Shown here: positions 60,623-64,000 of the stretch, piece by piece
How the letters are laid out: each line of letters begins with the position of its first letter
Numbering within the stretch: the stretch's first letter is position 1
Source: Cristatella mucedo
Taxonomy: Eukaryota > Bryozoa > Phylactolaemata > Cristatellidae
Length of the DNA: 64,000 bases
Reading direction: 5' to 3'
Assembly (NCBI GenBank): GCA_009760855.2
Contig: WPIO01000082.1
Coordinates: 1,379,501 to 1,443,500 of the forward strand
Position numbers and translations under genes: made by a program
The notes under the pieces: model-generated
The model's input: the letters and a program-made list of their open reading frames with translations, nothing else
The model's database searches: none
What the model was told of the DNA's origin: nothing

Positions 60623-63600
60623 GTGAGTTCCACAGGCCTTTAAAAGTGGACCTGGCCTGTTGTACCATAGGAGACATGGCTCACTGCAGTTAAGTGCTTG
60701 CAGCACTTGTGATTACCTTTGTTAGCAGGCTTATCATATCAAGCTTGCATGATGACTGCTCATCAAGGCAGATTTTATGTGTCTGCTATGCCACTCACCC
60801 ACGGACTCGACCATGAAGATGGTGTCGGTACGTGCACAGTCCTACTGACTGTACTAGTACTGATCTACGAACGGCAGTGGGCACTGGGCTGCCGACTTGG
60901 GTAGTTTTCTTGAGCTGTGCAGCAGCTGGTCCTGTTTTCGATGGCATGCATCTTAGAGATTGTGTGACTCTAAATACGTCTGCACCTGTTTGTTGTGCAG
61001 GCATCAGACGTACTGCAGGCACAGCTGGTGAACAGAGACCATGTCAATCCAAGCAGGTACGTGCCTCGTGATCCCACCTGATGTGGCAAAAATAAAGGTT
61101 TGCTCACGTGCATTGGTTAGCTCTGCTTGTGGACACTGCTTGCAGCAACTGGAGCACGTGATAGCTTCGTATGTGTGGTAAGTAAGTGTATGAGTGCTTG
61201 CATTGGTGTATGTCTGCATGCATGTCTGTGCAGGATGTGTGCAGGTGCATGTATGCAAGTCTGTGCCTGTATGTGTCTTTATGGGTATGCATTTGAATAA
61301 GCCTACATGCATGATTGCATATGTACATGTTTGCATATGTGCATGTGTAATTATGTATTTGTGCATGGGTGTGTGTGCCCATGTATTTATATATGCGCGC
61401 CCTTGCAAGTGCCATACGCTTTTATTTTTCACTCTCGTTGAATTCATTCTTCTGTGGGTTGTGATTGCCTTTTTCTACTGCTTGACAGCGCTGTTGCCAC
61501 ATCAGCTTACTCTCCGCCTTGGATTCTGTTGCAGTAGTGGCAGCACTCTACTGTAGCCCACCCGCATGTGCTGCCACGCCAGGGCTATCATCTTGGCTCG
61601 CTGTCCAGAAACCGTTTGTTCCTCTGCATTGCACTGTCTTGTTGGTCTGCCCGAGTGGCATAGTCTGTGCCACTGAAGTCGCCGGCAGCAGTCAATTTTT
61701 GGCATGCTGTTGGGTGTGATATGTATGCTCGTACGAATTGTGAGTGCTGCTCACTTCGGTGGCCTCATGTTGGTTCTCTTAGCCACTTGTCATCGACATG
61801 CTAGTCCTAATTGCTCTTTAAGCCGATTGTGCACCATAGGGCATCATTCCATTTCGATGACTGGTGATCTGTCTGCATCCTACGAACCTTTGACCTACAC
61901 AGAAATTGAGGCTGCTTGCAAGTGTCACCTGACCTGGCCGGCCTGTGCCCAGCGGCCAACCAAAATGCCCGGTGCCACGAAGAAAATTGAGCTCGGTGTC
62001 ACCACCAGCCCTGTCTTCTGCTTTCACCAGGACCTGAATTGAGGACTCAGCCCAAGAGCGACCCTGCCTGTATACGAACCCCGAATTGGCAGGTGTCATG
62101 GTTTCAACTCAAAGTTTGGGCAGCCAATGCAGAGTACCTCTGCAGCTGATGTGGCAATGGCAGCCGTGGTACGGTGCAAGGCCTGGCCGGGTTCCTTAGC
62201 ATTCGGCTAGGGCTGAACTTCCGTCCGTCCCTGTGGGTATCAAGCGACCTTAGGGTCGGAGCTCGGGAGCTGGCTCCCGAAGCTTTCCAAATCTGTTACC
62301 TAGGTTGCAAATCTGCTGACAGTAAACGCCGTGTAGCCAGGCCTTCTTCGCTCCTCCTTCCACCCACTCCCTCCCCAGGTATCGGCCTCTGTTTCTCGTA
62401 AGATGCCACTAGCCGGTAGATGTGCTCGTTTTCTCTGATGATGCGGCATGTGATGCTTAGGCAAGTGATTATTCTGAGAATTGCCATGACGATGTGGGAG
62501 CCATCACCTCTTCACTTAGCCCATGCTTCCACCAGATGCTGTCTGTGGGCTGTGATCTGCCCCTTGCTATCATGCTTGATTATCTTGGTCCGTGAACTCA
62601 AAGAGGTGTCCAACTAGGTCAATATTTTGCTGGCTACCTTGAAGTAGGTGGATGTCAGCTTGAAAGTTATCGGATACTTTGAAGTGATGGCATGCTTGAT
62701 TTGTCTCCGATGCGTTTTACAAAGTTTCCTTTTAGTGTCTTGTCTTTGGCATAGCTGGAGCACCAACCGCATTGCTTTTCCACGGGTAGGACTGGCAACA
62801 GCAGACCGACATCAGGTGGTAGCCAGTGGTCGTCTGGCAGGTGGTGCTGCCGCTTGCGCACATCATATCAGGCCTTATAAAAAAAAAGAGTGTGTCACTT
62901 CTTGGCACAAGGATTCTGCAGTCTTCAAAAACCTTTGAGGCTTCATCCCTGTGGTATCTGAGGCACATGCTGAAGCCTGAGTCATCGTTGGACCACAGAT
63001 GAACAATAATCTAAAGTGCATTCCCAAGAAGCTGGCTAGTAAGGAAGAAGCAGTCGGAACTGCTTTGTTGAAGCAGTTTGTGGCTTCTGAGCAGGATTAA
63101 GTCCAAAAATCACGTGGCGCTGGTTAAAGTTCGGGTGAATCATGACTGGCTAAGGAGATTCATGTACCATACGAGTGAACTTGGAGATAGGAATGCTTCC
63201 ACCAGGATTTACTGCACTTTAAATGCTTCTATTAAAGACAACATAAGGAGAACATAAAGGGACTAAATTTGGGTGCTGACCAGAGCCCTCAACTGGGCAC
63301 CCATATACATGCCCATACCCATGTGTACTGGGTGGGCATGGGTGGCATCTGTTATCTTATGGGTGGCATATGTGATCTTATGGGTGGCATCTGTGATCTT
63401 ATGGGTAGGCATGGGTGGGTATTGGCCTGCCTTATAAAAATCCCACTTAAGGGTGACTTTTGGAGTTCAAGTGCCCGAATCTGCCTGCAGTTCTTACAGG
63501 AGTCAAAGGAAGAGTTTTGTGTGAAGTTTTCGGCCGACTTTCGGTCGGGTCTGCCAGAATTTCAAATCGCAATAGCCAAATACTTCCGAGTCACGATGAA

Positions 63601-63664
63601 CGTCGATGCTTCTGCGATCGAGCATGAGCTGAAGAAAAAGCCAGCTGACGGCAAGGCACCTCCT
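60550..63664 (+). CDS. Candidate multi-exon gene, product not recognised
   Basis: Four plus-strand exons join with matching phases: 60550-60622, 60768-60827, 61001-61056 and 63472-63664, about 127 residues. The conceptual pieces include LLERMCRNQQQENGSLFVRI, FMCLLCHSP, VLQAQLVNRDHVNPS, ICLQFLQESKEEFCVKF and GLPEFQIAIAKYFRVTMNVD. A C-x2-C-H cluster may bind zinc. I recognise no family, and the gene is incomplete at both ends in this model; a 5' end near 56738 and continuation past 64000 are inferred. An alternative chain through the same splice sites in another frame (FYVSAMPLTHGLDHEDG, then IRRTAGTAGEQR) is also phase-consistent but looks less protein-like. Confidence 0.4.
60768..60827 (+). 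CDS. Candidate exon B (Cys-rich)
   Basis: The donor TCG|GTACGT is good; the acceptor catcaag is ordinary. Phase 0 at both ends, 20 residues with FMCLLCHSP, a possible half of a zinc-binding site. Confidence 0.4.
61001..61056 (+). CDS. Candidate exon C
   Basis: Acceptor ctgtttgttgtgcag and donor CAG|GTACGT are both strong, which makes this the best-supported short exon of the set. Starts in phase 0, ends in phase 2, and reads ASDVLQAQLVNRDHVNPS. Confidence 0.5.
61180..61400. repeat. Degenerate TG/CATG-rich simple sequence
   Basis: Imperfect alternating purine-pyrimidine repeats of the tgcatgtatg type over about 220 bases. The Thr/His-rich minus-strand frames across it are repeat artefacts. 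Confidence 0.75.
61401..63339. other. Probable intron, no exon supported
   Basis: The plus-strand frame 61704-62042 and its minus shadow 61818-62099 are open, but neither has convincing splice sites. T/G-rich throughout. Confidence 0.35.
63340..63402. repeat. 21-bp tandem repeat, three copies
   Basis: Copies at 63340-63360, 63361-63381 and 63382-63402 (gggtggcatctgtgatctta and one more base), followed by a partial copy. The period is a multiple of three, so the overlapping plus frame reads a repeated MGGICDL heptapeptide. Confidence 0.9.
63472..63664 (+). CDS. Candidate exon D
   Basis: The donor is CCT|GTATGT. Two acceptors are possible: ttcaag ending 63471, which fits the phase of exon C, or cagttcttacag ending 63499, which is stronger but fits only the alternative frame chain. 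The 165 bases downstream of 63500 read ESKEEFCVKFSADFRSGLPE onward and look coding. Confidence 0.5.
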
Positions 63665-64000
63665 GTATGTTATCTGAGACACCGTCTCTGGCAAGAACAA
63701 GGCGATCTGGGTATAGGTAGTCCGGCGACCGAACTTGTGTGTGATGGATGGGCAGGGCTGGAGCGCTGTAGCTATGGTTGCCTTCGGGTACCTGCCCAAA
63801 TTACGATTGAGGGCTCTGGGGTTGACTCATTAAATGGATGTAAAATCTAATCATGAATCTAAGAAGCTACCCGTTCTAAATATGTTGTGTTGTTTTTATA
63901 ACTACAGCTGAAATTTGTTTCAGTTATCATTCGTTATCATTCGTCTTTTTGTGTCCCGATGTGAATGAAAAGTCTTACCCGTTTTTCTCCTTGTAAAATA
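63665..64000. other. Probable intron to window edge
   Basis: The frame continues open to about 63850 but loses protein-like character after the GTATGT donor. Confidence 0.35.

Noticed and set aside
61004-61447. Thr/His-rich minus-strand frames
   Set aside because: Translation of a TG/CATG-rich simple sequence on the opposite strand of a T/G-rich region.
61704-62042. 112-codon plus-strand frame with SYEPLTYTEIEAACKCHL
   Set aside because: Some protein-like stretches, but no paired splice sites fit the phases of neighbouring candidate exons and the antisense frame is equally open.

Overview
The window is nuclear DNA from an animal. It has spliced genes with GT/AG introns, a forkhead transcription factor of the FoxN1/4 class, CpG-rich promoter regions, tRNA-derived SINEs, and L2/CR1-like LINE remnants ending in (ATT)n tails. 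I could not place the species; a repeat-rich invertebrate bilaterian is my best inference. All exon calls come from reading frames, splice sites and phase, without transcripts or homology searches.

Layout. (1) 1-8560 is a mostly GC- and CpG-rich block holding a FoxN1/4 gene on the minus strand. It has a TATA/Inr/CCAAT promoter near 7566-7720, a noncoding first exon, an N-terminal exon, a forkhead exon, and a C-terminal exon with Ala/Pro runs and an acidic segment. Two further phase-compatible exons lie downstream (3629-3691 and 3348-3440) and would give an alternative, more acidic C-terminus. A Tigger/pogo-like MITE lies further downstream at 1476-1763. (2) 8560-11451 is non-coding apart from a helically spaced cluster of CCAAT boxes near 10446-10546. 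(3) 11452-40850 is the dominant structure: about 9.3 direct tandem copies of a ~3,146-bp unit. Each full unit carries the C-terminal part of a LINE reverse transcriptase with its 3' tail and, further along, a tRNA-SINE. Internal copies are almost identical; the right-hand end (from about 39,610) is clearly diverged. (4) 40,851-56,300 is a graveyard of SINEs, LINE tails and simple repeats, with two isolated exon-like reading frames (45,385-45,901 minus; 53,445-53,710 plus) and a perfect 19-bp-stem hairpin at 54,906. (5) 56,300-64,000 is a T/G-rich plus-strand region that looks like introns of a plus-strand gene. A possible TATA promoter lies at 56,713, and four phase-compatible exons between 60,550 and 63,664 encode a protein I do not recognise.

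How the parts relate. The FoxN1/4 product should be a sequence-specific transcription factor with a C-terminal activation region. The mobile elements form a partner system: a LINE with a conserved 3' hairpin, and a tRNA-headed SINE family (family 2) ending in the same hairpin, so the LINE machinery probably mobilised the SINE. A second SINE family (family 1) has its own core built on a CCGCT-GCA-AGCGG hairpin. The 3.1-kb array amplified after a LINE and a SINE had already landed in the ancestral unit.
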